Shown here: positions 47,312-56,422 of the stretch, piece by piece
Position numbering within the stretch: the first letter of the stretch is position 1
Layout: each line of letters begins with the position of its first letter
From: Maribacter thermophilus
GTDB lineage: Bacteria; Bacteroidota; Bacteroidia; Flavobacteriales; Flavobacteriaceae
NCBI RefSeq assembly: GCF_001020565.1
Contig: NZ_LDAS01000001.1
Span: 2,070,520 to 2,134,519 of the forward strand
DNA: 64,000 nucleotides
Direction: 5' to 3'
Translations under genes and position numbers: made by a program
Notes under the pieces: generated by a model
What the model was told of the DNA's origin: nothing
Databases searched by the model: none
What the model saw: only the letters and a program-made list of their open reading frames with translations

Positions 47312-50300
47312 TTAAAAGGATACGTTTAAACCAAATAAGATTGTTCTAGATGAAGGATAGGTATACCTATCTATACCAAATGTTTGTATACCATCTATTT
47401 CACTTCCGGTATTTACTTCGGGACTATAGCCCGTATAATCTGTAATTATGAATAAATTCTGACCTGTTAAGGTGAAGCGAATATCGTTCACATAATTACC
47501 CAGACCTATTTTTTCCGCCGGAAGGTTATAGCCCAAAGTAGCATTGTTCAATTTTAAATAAGCACCATCTTCAAGGTAACGCGTTGATACTTCATTAGAG
47601 TTATTTACATCCTCGTTCGGAAATTGTATGGCGAAATCAGTGGTATTCAAATTTCTGCTCAATTGCCCTTTAGAAAAAGAAGACATGGCGGTGTGGTTGT
47701 ATATTTTATTACCCGAAACCCCATTGAAGTTTAACCCTAGATCAAAATTCTTATAGTCGAAATTTAAATAGAACGCATAGGTAAAATCGGGCAATGCACT
47801 ACCTGCCGCAATACGGTCGTCATCCAGTATTTCGCCATCTCCGTTTACATCTCTGTACTGGTTTAGCCCGTCTTCGCCAATACCCAAAAACTCTTTCATA
47901 TAAAAAGTACCTATAGCCTCATTGTTTAAATAACCATTGATAGTGGCACCGGTTTGTCCGCCACCTTGTGCAGCCCCCGTTGTTATGATCGCAAAAGGCG
48001 AATTGGTCACTTCATTCTTAATGAATGCCATATTTCCTCCAATATTAAAAGAGAAGTCAGTACCGATCATTGTTCTGTAATCCAAGGCGAATTCTATACC
48101 GGAGTTATGAATCTCCAAATCGTCCAAATTGGTCCAAATTTTTTCGGTTGGCTGAATAGGGTCTACCCTATTGGCATACAAGACAACATCTGTAGTTACT
48201 TTATTAAAGTAATCCAACGTACCTGTAACCTTATTGTTAAAGAGCCCAAAATCCAAACCTACGTTTGTTTGCGTTGCGACCTCCCATTTTAGGTTGGGGT
48301 TTGCCGTACGTACAGGCACCGTTCCAAAAGGATAACCATCCAAGGTGGTGGCACTATCGTCTAAAGGATAGGTATCATTATCACTTTTACTATCTACATA
48401 ACTTGCCAATGACACTTTGTTATCTATACCTTCTTGGCTACCGGTCTGTCCCCAACTTGCACGTAACTTTAAGTTGTTGACAATCACACTTTCCGACAAG
48501 AAATCCTCTTTACTAATATTCCACCCCAAGGCAACAGAGGGGAAATAACCATACTTATTGTTTTCCCCAAATTTGGAAGAACCATCGGCACGCATCGTGG
48601 CCGTTAATAAATATTTGTCTTGATAGTCGTAGTTTACCCTACCAAAGAAAGATTGTAGTTCATTCTTTTCGGCAATGGAAATTAAACTTGTGGGGTATTC
48701 TTGACTACTGATCTGGTCTTGATACCTTGGTTCTATATCATTATCGGCAAAGCTCTCCAGTTCAAATTTCTTTTGCTGAACAAAAACCTCTTGATATGAA
48801 TGCCCTACCAAAATGGTTGCGCCATGATCCCCTTTTTCGAAAGTATAGGTCAGGGTATTGTCTACCTGTGTATTTTGATTGGTAGTGATCCAGGTATTCA
48901 AATACCCTTGATTCAAATCTTCTAACAAGGCATATGGTGCACGTTGCTGATCTCTAGTTGTAGAAGAGTAATCTACCCCCAAATTCAATTTATAGGTAAG
49001 TCCCTTTACTATCTCTACGGACGGGGAAATATTCGCTAGAATACGGTTGCTGTTAGATTCATCTAAATAGATCTCATTACGCACCAACGGATTTAATCTA
49101 TTATCATCCAATAACGTGGGTTCTCCATTGGTGTATATTGGTATCGTAGGGTTCAGCTCCAACATATCCGTTACCGTAGCACCGACATCGGGTCTATTGT
49201 TCAGAGTTCTGGTAGCAGAAAGATTAAAATCTACGTTCAACTTACCATTCAATGCTTTTTGATTTAAGTTTAAACGACCGGAATATCTTTTTAAAGAACT
49301 ATTTGCGAACGTACCCTCTTGATCATCAACACCTATAGAGGCATAATAGTTGAATTTATCAGAAGCACCACCGCTCATTGAAAAGTTTACGTTTTTAGAT
49401 ATCCCCGTTTGGGTCAGCTCATCTTGCCAATCGGTATTTGCACCACCGTCCAATAAGGTACCCCCAACGGCCGGCACCTGTTGCCTGAACTCATCTGCAG
49501 AAAACACATCTATCTTATTTGCCAATGTTGCAAAGGCGGTCGAAACGGAAACATTCATCTCCGTTTTTCCGGTTTTTCCCTTTTTGGTAGTGATCACAAT
49601 AACCCCGTTTGCCGCACGTGCCCCATAAATAGCTGCCGCAGATGCGTCTTTCAACACATCCATAGACTCGATATCTTGCGGATTGATAAAATTCAAAGGA
49701 TTGGATGCCACACCTGTAGAGGTATTGTCGATAACAAAGCCATCAATAACGAACAAAGGTGAAGTTCCCGATCTAAAACTACCGATACCTCGTATCACGA
49801 TATTCTGCGAAGCACCTGGTTCTCCGCTTACCGAAGTAATATTAACACCTGCAACCTTACCTTGCAGTAACTGCCCCGGATTGGCAACTACCCCTTTATT
49901 AAAGTCTTCACTTTTTACCGAAGCAATAGATCCGGTGACATCAGAACGTTTTTGGGTACCGTACCCAACAACCACGACATCATCTAACTGGGTGGCGTCC
50001 TCTACCAACCGAACGGTCAATGTCGTCTGACCCTGTACGGCAATTTCTTGCGTAGTAAAGCCCAAATACGATACTTCTAAAATAGCATCGCTCTTTACAT
50101 CGATAGTAAAATTACCATCAAAATCTGTGGTAACACCGTTCAAGGTTCCCTTTTCCATTACTGTTGCACCAACCAAAGGCACACCTTCCTGATCCGTAAC
50201 CGTACCGGTTACAGTAACAAACTCTACTTCTACCACCCTCTTATACACCTTAGGCTTTACGGTAATCGAAATAGTTTTGTTTATTCTTCTAAAGGTTAGA

Positions 50301-50605
50301 TTGGCATCTTTGGCCATTAGCTCTAAAACCGATCGTAGAGATACGTTTTCATAAGCCATATTATAGGTATTTCTTAACTTACCTACTTTACGGTCATAGA
50401 CAAAGTTAAAATTTGTCTGATCCTCGATATTGCCCAAAATATCCAAGACCGTAGCACCTTTCACGGCAATATCCACTTTATAATTTTCTAATTTTTGGCC
50501 CCTAAGGTCAGCTGCAAGTATGGGATTCAGCATCGCCATGATCATAAGGAGACAAAACGTATTGAATGTCAACTTGATAAATTGTTTAATAGTTAGCAAA
50601 TTCAT
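47312..50605 (-). CDS. SusC-type TonB-dependent transducer with STN domain
   Basis: This 1097-residue protein has a signal peptide followed by an STN (secretin/TonB short N-terminal) domain at about 40-115 (VLDILGNIEDQTNFNFVYD, LRSVLELMAKDANLTFR). The carboxypeptidase-like domain (VTGTVTDQEGVPLVGATVM), plug (DDVVVVGYGTQKRSDVTGSIAS) and beta-barrel to the terminal FGLNVSF follow. STN domains contact FecR-type anti-sigma factors, so this transporter also senses its ligand. FecR and ECF sigma genes lie directly upstream on the same strand, completing the circuit. Confidence 0.95.
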   Translation of the reverse strand: MNLLTIKQFIKLTFNTFCLLMIMAMLNPILAADLRGQKLENYKVDIAVKGATVLDILGNIEDQTNFNFVYDRKVGKLRNTYNMAYENVSLRSVLELMAKDANLTFRRINKTISITVKPKVYKRVVEVEFVTVTGTVTDQEGVPLVGATVMEKGTLNGVTTDFDGNFTIDVKSDAILEVSYLGFTTQEIAVQGQTTLTVRLVEDATQLDDVVVVGYGTQKRSDVTGSIASVKSEDFNKGVVANPGQLLQGKVAGVNITSVSGEPGASQNIVIRGIGSFRSGTSPLFVIDGFVIDNTSTGVASNPLNFINPQDIESMDVLKDASAAAIYGARAANGVIVITTKKGKTGKTEMNVSVSTAFATLANKIDVFSADEFRQQVPAVGGTLLDGGANTDWQDELTQTGISKNVNFSMSGGASDKFNYYASIGVDDQEGTFANSSLKRYSGRLNLNQKALNGKLNVDFNLSATRTLNNRPDVGATVTDMLELNPTIPIYTNGEPTLLDDNRLNPLVRNEIYLDESNSNRILANISPSVEIVKGLTYKLNLGVDYSSTTRDQQRAPYALLEDLNQGYLNTWITTNQNTQVDNTLTYTFEKGDHGATILVGHSYQEVFVQQKKFELESFADNDIEPRYQDQISSQEYPTSLISIAEKNELQSFFGRVNYDYQDKYLLTATMRADGSSKFGENNKYGYFPSVALGWNISKEDFLSESVIVNNLKLRASWGQTGSQEGIDNKVSLASYVDSKSDNDTYPLDDSATTLDGYPFGTVPVRTANPNLKWEVATQTNVGLDFGLFNNKVTGTLDYFNKVTTDVVLYANRVDPIQPTEKIWTNLDDLEIHNSGIEFALDYRTMIGTDFSFNIGGNMAFIKNEVTNSPFAIITTGAAQGGGQTGATINGYLNNEAIGTFYMKEFLGIGEDGLNQYRDVNGDGEILDDDRIAAGSALPDFTYAFYLNFDYKNFDLGLNFNGVSGNKIYNHTAMSSFSKGQLSRNLNTTDFAIQFPNEDVNNSNEVSTRYLEDGAYLKLNNATLGYNLPAEKIGLGNYVNDIRFTLTGQNLFIITDYTGYSPEVNTGSEIDGIQTFGIDRYTYPSSRTILFGLNVSF

Positions 50606-50653
50606 AATTTCACATAATGTTTAATGGTTATTTTTTTTAATCGTTGAATAATC

Positions 50654-50692
50654 GACAGTCTGTTATAGCTCGCCAAAGTCTTACAGGCTGTC
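50654..50692. repeat. Inverted repeat between fecR and susC
   Basis: GACAGTCTGT (50654-50663) pairs with ACAGGCTGTC (50683-50692), with one mismatch. The T run (TTCTTTTTT) follows on the plus strand, so as a terminator it would act against antisense transcription rather than on fecR. It could also be a structured leader element of the susC transcript. Confidence 0.4.
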
Positions 50693-50731
50693 TTCTTTTT
50701 TAGCTTATATCATAGTTTGTTTTTTGGTTTA

Positions 50732-51697
50732 TTAATTTTTATCGATACACGTACCCTGAATAAGGATATTATTGTTCTTTAAAGGCTTAAATGACAGTCC
50801 TTTTTTAACATAGGTGATACTTGCCAGAACATTGGACAAGGTTTCATTATCAAACGATGCGGTTATATGGCAATCTAGCGATTGGTCATCATGGACCACA
50901 AAAGTAACCCCGTACCACTTCTCCATAATACCAAGGGCTTCTTTAACAGTAATATCGCTAAACTTCAATATCCCCTTTTGCCAATTGATGAATTTTGAAG
51001 TGTCTACCTCCTTTTTAGAAATACTGCCTAGGTTCTTATGAAAAACACCTTGTTGGTTGGGGTGCAAATACACCACATTGTCGCTAGCGTCAATTTGCAC
51101 CTTACCGGTGGCCACCGTAACCGAAATTTCGTTATTGCCCGGGTAGGCATTTACGTTGAAAGATGTACCTAAAACCTTAGTGCTTAAACCACCTGACTTA
51201 ATAATAAAAGGTTTAGCTGCATCTTTTGCCACATTAAAAAAGGCTTCGCCTATCAGCGTTACCTCTCTGGTATTACCAATAAATTTTTCTGGAAAGGATA
51301 GAGTGCTGCCAGTATTCAATTTTATTTTGGTCCCGTCAGACAAAACAAATTCTTTTCGTTTACCCCAATCTGTAGTCTCCACTATCTGCGAAACAGTTTG
51401 GGGCGTTTTTTTTGTAGTATGCAGCCCAAGGTATGCCAAAACCCCAAGGTTAATGATTATGGCAATAGATGCGGCCACCTTAACCCATAACCTGCCAGAC
51501 TTTTTATACTGTCGCCCATGTATTCTTCTCAACAGCTTTTGCCCCAATTGTTCCGTACGGCCCTCTTTTTTAGAAACACGCTCCTTATTTTTAATAATCA
51601 AAGAAGCGTCGAACTTTTCCAAAAGCTTTTCCTCAGTAGCGGTAATAGTACCATTAAGGTACTTGTCCATAAGTGTTTTTACTTCTTTTTCGGTCAT
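50732..51697 (-). CDS. FecR-family anti-sigma factor
   Basis: This 321-residue protein has an N-terminal cytoplasmic sigma-binding region, one membrane helix at about 72-92 (VKVAASIAIIINLGVLAYLGL), a periplasmic FecR domain (FVLSDGTKIKLNTGSTLSFPE, EVTLIGEAFFNVAKD, VLGTSFNVNAY) and a C-terminal DUF4974 segment (ILKFSDITVKEALGIMEKWYGVTF) that meets the STN domain of SusC. It holds the ECF sigma factor until the transporter binds ligand. It is encoded between the sigma factor and susC genes. Confidence 0.93.
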   Translation of the reverse strand: MTEKEVKTLMDKYLNGTITATEEKLLEKFDASLIIKNKERVSKKEGRTEQLGQKLLRRIHGRQYKKSGRLWVKVAASIAIIINLGVLAYLGLHTTKKTPQTVSQIVETTDWGKRKEFVLSDGTKIKLNTGSTLSFPEKFIGNTREVTLIGEAFFNVAKDAAKPFIIKSGGLSTKVLGTSFNVNAYPGNNEISVTVATGKVQIDASDNVVYLHPNQQGVFHKNLGSISKKEVDTSKFINWQKGILKFSDITVKEALGIMEKWYGVTFVVHDDQSLDCHITASFDNETLSNVLASITYVKKGLSFKPLKNNNILIQGTCIDKN

Positions 51698-51817
51698 TAT
51701 ACTATCGTTACAATGATAAGTACCGAAACAGGCGGGCCACGCACACTCTAAAAAGCAGTCTTAATCGTTACTTAACAAAACAACGAACCACTTAACTTTT
51801 AGGTAATAAAAAAGAAA

Positions 51818-52396
51818 CTAAAGAAATGAAAATAAGGTTTTTGCCACTGCAAGTTCTTTACGTAATTGACGTAGGGCAAAAGAAATTTGGTTCTCTACAG
51901 AACGTTGGGAAATATCTAATTTATTGGCAATCTCTTTATTGTCGATATTATTAATACGACTAAGTCTAAAAATCACCTGACATCTTTTTGGAAGGGCGGA
52001 AATAACGCTATTTATTCTAGTAGATAACTCTATTACATCATCATTCTGATCTACTTCTGACGCAACGGAAACCGAATTGGCAACCTCTAACTGTATCTTA
52101 TTGAATTTTTGATCCCGTAAATGATTATAACATTTATAGCGAATAGACCTGTACAAATATGATTTTAGAAACTTGATTTCCAAATCTTGTCTTCTTTGCC
52201 AAAAATCTACCCAAATATCTTGTACTATGTCTTGGGCAAGACTATCATTCATGAGTATAGAACAGGCGTAGGAGTACATAGGCTCCCACAAAACTTTAAA
52301 CAAGGTATTGAATGCTTTTTGATCCGATTGCCGTACACGTAAAACCAAATTTTCAATTTCACTATTGTCCATTTTCTCGATTTTCATTCTGCCCAA
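51818..52396 (-). CDS. ECF-type RNA polymerase sigma factor
   Basis: This 192-residue protein shows sigma region 2 (SDQKAFNTLFKVLWEPMYSYACSI, AQDIVQDIWVDFWQRR) and region 4 (ALPKRCQVIFRLSRINNIDNKEIANKLDISQRSVENQISFALRQLRKEL). The length and the order with FecR and STN-SusC genes are those of the Bacteroidota trans-envelope systems. ATGs at codons 1, 4 and 9 are all possible starts. It should direct transcription of the downstream susCD genes. Confidence 0.93.
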   Translation of the reverse strand: MGRMKIEKMDNSEIENLVLRVRQSDQKAFNTLFKVLWEPMYSYACSILMNDSLAQDIVQDIWVDFWQRRQDLEIKFLKSYLYRSIRYKCYNHLRDQKFNKIQLEVANSVSVASEVDQNDDVIELSTRINSVISALPKRCQVIFRLSRINNIDNKEIANKLDISQRSVENQISFALRQLRKELAVAKTLFSFL

Positions 52397-52488
52397 ATCT
52401 CCAATAATTAAATTGAAGTGATATTATAACATTGTAAACATTAGGTAAAATGATTTCTTCTCGGCCCAACAAGCTAGCAATCTAACCA

Positions 52489-54276
52489 CTACTTTTCTGA
52501 AGTAATTTGCAGAACCTTCAATAGCTTTTCGAAGATCACATTGTTTTCATACACTCCTTGAAACTCTTGAGACATGGGTCCGTAGGCAAAAACAGGAACC
52601 ATAGTACCTGTATGGTCATGAGTGGTAAAATCTGCCTCAATTTCATGTTTCCCTACATTACCTTGTGGTATGGTCAACCCACCCGTTTCATGGTCCGCCG
52701 TAATCACCACCAAGGTATTTTTATCTTTATCGGCAAACTTTATAGCCTCTGAGACCGCTCTATCAAAAGAGATACTCTCGGTAACGACCCCTTTGATATT
52801 ATTTGCATGGCCGTAGCTATCAATTTTCGCCCCTTCAACCATTAAGAAAAACGAATTGTCCTTATTTAAATATGAAAGTCCATTTTTAGTTGCTTCGGCC
52901 AATTTCTTCACATAAGACTCTTGCAACTCCCCCTCTACAAAATTAAACCATGCCCCTACCTTTTTATCTTTACTGGAACCAATGGCACCAATATTTGTAC
53001 TCATTGCAAAACCGGCATCTTCAATATTCCGCACTGCAGAAGATGGCTGAGAGATAAACAGTTTTAATCGGGAGGCCTGTAGATCTGACGCTATCTCGGC
53101 CACCATACCCCTATCGGTTTGGTGGGCATAAAAAGAAGAAGGGGTTGCCCCCGTAATTTCGTCTGTGGTAATAACCCCTGCAAGAAAGCCTTTTTCCGAT
53201 AATATTTCTGTTAGGTTACGAACAGGCCCTCCATTTACATCGGTACCAATGGCCCTATTGTTCGTTTTTTGCCCTGTTGCTATGGCGGTACCCGCACCTG
53301 CAGAATCTGTTGTAAAATCGTCAGCAGATTGCGTTTTAATAAACCCTATGCTTTTTAATTGTGTTAAAGACAAGGCCCCATTATTTGCCAAAACAGCAGA
53401 TGATATTTGTGTTAACCCATTGCCGTCACCGATCATTAAAATAATGTTCTTTGGGGCTCTTAGCACCTGATCTGTCTCAAAAGTTGGATGATACACTTCT
53501 GAGAAAACAGTATTTCGCACCACCCTTTCATTCAATGAAGAAACATAGGTTACACACTCATTGGGCATATCTGTATTAATAAAATCCACACCCATGTCCA
53601 CAAAGGCCTTCCAGGCAGTTTTAGAATCGGGTGTCGCCCAAAAGCGAAAAGGCTTTTTTAATTGATGCCCCATTTCAATGGCCTTCGCAACCTTTTTATA
53701 ATCTTCGGCCGTTAACCTGCCTTTACCGTTCCAATTAGAATAGTGCTTAAAACTTACGCTGACCATAGCTATTTTTTCAAGTACTTTGGCATTGCTTACA
53801 GGCTGTAAACTTTGATAGTCGAAATAAATAAAATCTGGATAATCGACATATTCCTTTAATACCGGACGGTTTCCGGATATAATAATTTTAATAGTAGGGT
53901 CGCCAATAATGGACGGATACTTTTTTAGACTGGTAACAATAGCATCTAAAGTGATATGGGCGTCGGTCTTTACATCTATCATGAGCTGTAAGGACCTGCC
54001 CTTGAGCAACCCCAGCTCCAAAGCTTCTTGCAAGGGGTTTAAATACAGTCTCTCTAAGGTTTTCTTTTCATGAATTTCACTTGGCTCATGAGCTACCATC
54101 AATTTACCGTCCGTATAAAAAACATCCACCTCAATTGACTGCGCTTCGGCGCCAAAGGCTTTCCAAAAAGGAATATTCTGTTTGTAATCATTATGCGAAT
54201 GCACTTTACTATCTTGTGGCAATACAAAATGCATTACCATGAACATGCATATGAACATTACTCCTCTCAATTTCAT
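52489..54276 (-). CDS. Phosphodiesterase-like / alkaline phosphatase fusion protein
   Basis: This 595-residue protein joins two hydrolase domains. After a signal peptide, residues ~22-265 form a PI-PLC/glycerophosphodiesterase-like TIM barrel (HSHNDY at 26-31, SIEVDVF at 47-53, MIDVKTD near 99, FINTDMP near 232). Residues ~275-595 form an alkaline phosphatase: Asp284 in IGDGNG, nucleophile Ser325 in TTDSAGAGTA and VVITADHETGG with metal ligands. The pair could cleave a phosphodiester and then the resulting monoester. It lies upstream of the ECF sigma gene on the same strand. Confidence 0.87.
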   Translation of the reverse strand: MKLRGVMFICMFMVMHFVLPQDSKVHSHNDYKQNIPFWKAFGAEAQSIEVDVFYTDGKLMVAHEPSEIHEKKTLERLYLNPLQEALELGLLKGRSLQLMIDVKTDAHITLDAIVTSLKKYPSIIGDPTIKIIISGNRPVLKEYVDYPDFIYFDYQSLQPVSNAKVLEKIAMVSVSFKHYSNWNGKGRLTAEDYKKVAKAIEMGHQLKKPFRFWATPDSKTAWKAFVDMGVDFINTDMPNECVTYVSSLNERVVRNTVFSEVYHPTFETDQVLRAPKNIILMIGDGNGLTQISSAVLANNGALSLTQLKSIGFIKTQSADDFTTDSAGAGTAIATGQKTNNRAIGTDVNGGPVRNLTEILSEKGFLAGVITTDEITGATPSSFYAHQTDRGMVAEIASDLQASRLKLFISQPSSAVRNIEDAGFAMSTNIGAIGSSKDKKVGAWFNFVEGELQESYVKKLAEATKNGLSYLNKDNSFFLMVEGAKIDSYGHANNIKGVVTESISFDRAVSEAIKFADKDKNTLVVITADHETGGLTIPQGNVGKHEIEADFTTHDHTGTMVPVFAYGPMSQEFQGVYENNVIFEKLLKVLQITSEK

Positions 54277-54616
54277 AAACCTATTTTAATAAAGATAGCC
54301 CATACATCTACAGGCCGGTATTTTTTACCTAAAGAAAAACTTGTGAGCGGCAAATGTCCTATTTATTTCCAAGATTTGTTTTAACTAAAGGTCAAGTAAA
54401 CGTGAATATAAATGAACCTGGCCCTTGATATCTTTATTTAAAAATAATTTTGCACAAAAGCCCTATACCATATTCCCTCAGAAGAATATGGTACACCTAT
54501 ACGCCAATTAAAGCGACATAAATTGTTGCGAGCAGCTACTACTTAACTGCACTCTATTTACCAATTACCGCTTTTGATCTCTTATATACCATTTAACAAT
54601 GGTCAGTTCAAAAAAG
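54277..54616. other. Intergenic region with a hairpin
   Basis: No gene was found in these 340 bp. A 10-bp perfect stem TACCATATTC (54466-54475) / GAATATGGTA (54484-54493) lies about 125 bp after the GHMP kinase stop. It has no T run on either strand, so it may be a processing or operator element rather than a terminator. Confidence 0.35.
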
Positions 54617-55726
54617 TTACGACAAATTTCGAAGACCTGGATCTACCGATATGGCGTAGGCATCTTTGGCCCCTACCGCCATGAGGGCATTTATAATTTT
54701 ATCTTCGGTACCCGGTTCGGTAATCGCGACTATACTGCCACCTCCACCAGAACCAACTATTTTTGCACCATAGGCACCAGCATTCAATGCCGCATTGATC
54801 ATGGCATCGATTTTAGGAACTGTAATTTGAAGTTTATCCCTAAGCACTGCATGGTGTTGGTTCATTAAATCACCCAACACCTTTAAATCGGCCGTTGTTT
54901 TTTCTAGTTCTTTCAGCGCCAATTGGGTAATATGGTGATTCTCTATCGCTCCTTCAAAATAAGGAATATATTCTGCCGGCAATACAGCTATATAGCTCTT
55001 TAGGTCATCTACCGTTGCCTTGGACAAGTCGAAGTCCGGAAATTCTTTCTTAACTATTTCTATAGATTTTAAGGCATTGCCCTTTACACGCGACAATAGC
55101 CCGACCGTTTCTTTTGGCACACCCGAAACGCCGGACACCATACCATTGAGGTCTGATTTTATAGATTGACACTTATACGGCATTGAGGTCTTAATTTTTA
55201 CGATGCCTCCTACTGCAATACTAAAATGGTCCATCATGCCACCGGGCTCATTATGCTCCAACACCTCTGCCGAATATGCCAATTCCGCTAAATAATCTTT
55301 ATCTACAGCATCGTTTACGCCAAATGCCTCGACCAAAAAATAGATCCAGGCCAAGAGTACTGCCGAAGAACTGGAGTTACCAGAATTGATAGGAATATTA
55401 CCGGTTATATCAACATCATAACCCTGATCCGTAACGCAGCCCCGTCTTCTTAACACCCGTAATGCAGAACCAAAGTAATCACGTGGTTCCAACTCCATGA
55501 ACATATCGGATATTGAAATGACTCTTTGTTTTCCGATATCTTTCATATTTATCACAAACGAGCCTAAACTGTTGGGCTTGGCCGTTAGCGATATCTGCCT
55601 ATCTATTGCACAGGCAACAACGGGCAACCCCAGATAATCTTGATGATCCCCGAACAAACATGTTCTTCCGGGCGACATTATCCTAATTTCTTTCTTCCTT
55701 TTCGAGGGTGTTGTTCTTTCGTTCAA
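54617..55726 (-). CDS. GHMP family sugar kinase (galactokinase-like)
   Basis: This 369-residue cytoplasmic protein has the three GHMP motifs: the sugar-binding start SPGRTCLFGDHQDYLGLPV, similar to the galactokinase GR.NLIGEHTDY, the ATP-binding PINSGNSSSSAVLLA, and the C-terminal AKIVGSGGGGSIVAI. EHNEPGGMMDHFSIAVGG carries the likely catalytic Asp. It should phosphorylate a monosaccharide or related alcohol. The substrate cannot be fixed: the signature is close to galactokinases but Glu-His-Thr is replaced by Asp-His-Gln. It is monocistronic between phosphatase genes. Confidence 0.8.
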   Translation of the reverse strand: MNERTTPSKRKKEIRIMSPGRTCLFGDHQDYLGLPVVACAIDRQISLTAKPNSLGSFVINMKDIGKQRVISISDMFMELEPRDYFGSALRVLRRRGCVTDQGYDVDITGNIPINSGNSSSSAVLLAWIYFLVEAFGVNDAVDKDYLAELAYSAEVLEHNEPGGMMDHFSIAVGGIVKIKTSMPYKCQSIKSDLNGMVSGVSGVPKETVGLLSRVKGNALKSIEIVKKEFPDFDLSKATVDDLKSYIAVLPAEYIPYFEGAIENHHITQLALKELEKTTADLKVLGDLMNQHHAVLRDKLQITVPKIDAMINAALNAGAYGAKIVGSGGGGSIVAITEPGTEDKIINALMAVGAKDAYAISVDPGLRNLS

Positions 55727-55967
55727 TGCAAATCTATTAAAATGAATGGCGATAAAAATAAAGGTTAATATCTAACCAAAAAAATAACCGACACAGTAAG
55801 TTTTATCCATTTATGGGCGTAACAAAACTTACACCAAATGCTCATTCGTCGCACATATATAAAACACCCTCGGACCAACTATAATTTTTTATCCACAAAT
55901 AATTGTCTTACAGGTATTTGTTAAAAACATATTTATCAACAACCACATAATTATTTCATTATTTATT

Positions 55968-55975
55968 TATATTTG
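55968..55975 (+). promoter_or_regulatory. Possible flavobacterial -7 element
   Basis: TATATTTG matches the Bacteroidota -7 consensus TAnnTTTG and lies 20 bp before the start of the small gene at 55996. A matching TTG -33 box at the right distance is not clear, so this is weak. Confidence 0.25.
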
Positions 55976-55995
55976 GGAACCTACCATTGATTATT

Positions 55996-56229
55996 ATGAT
56001 GACCGAAAACATTAAAACAATGTTCAGTAAAATGAACGATTGCACCAGAGACACGGCACTATCGTGCCTAATGTCCGAGTTTAAATTGGACAACAAAAAG
56101 ACTATAAAGAAAAATTGGATGATCGGTGGAAGGATACCTGAAGAATATCAAGAAAGGACCGTGATTATCTTTCAAAACCTATTAAGGGAGCAAACCATGA
56201 AAGTCAGGGAAATTCAGGTACATTTATAG
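55996..56229 (+). CDS. Small conserved-looking protein, possibly DNA-binding
   Basis: From ATG 55996 the product has 77 residues (ATG 55999 is equally good; a TTG at 55987 is unnecessary). It is helical and charged. The segment KKTIKKNWMIGGRIPEEYQ followed by ERTVIIFQNLLREQ looks like a Cro/CI-type arrangement, in which a turn GGRIPE lies between helices, so it may be a small regulator. No family is recognised with certainty. It is flanked by phosphatase genes on the opposite strand. Confidence 0.55.
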   Translation: MMTENIKTMFSKMNDCTRDTALSCLMSEFKLDNKKTIKKNWMIGGRIPEEYQERTVIIFQNLLREQTMKVREIQVHL

Positions 56230-56422
56230 GGCATACACATTAAATTACATGCTTGTCTTATTGGCAGGTATACATTTCAGCATATTTTCAAATAACTTAC
56301 AACAAAAAAATAACCGGCAGATTCCTAAGAAAACACCGGTCACAAACTAACTCAAACTAATTCTAAACCTCACTGCAAAGGTGACTTCTAATTGTTATTA
56401 CACAATTACCCCAAGATGAAGT

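Noticed and set aside
51156-51716. 186-codon plus-strand ORF opposite fecR
   Set aside because: Antisense to a clear FecR protein; no domain is seen in its own translation.
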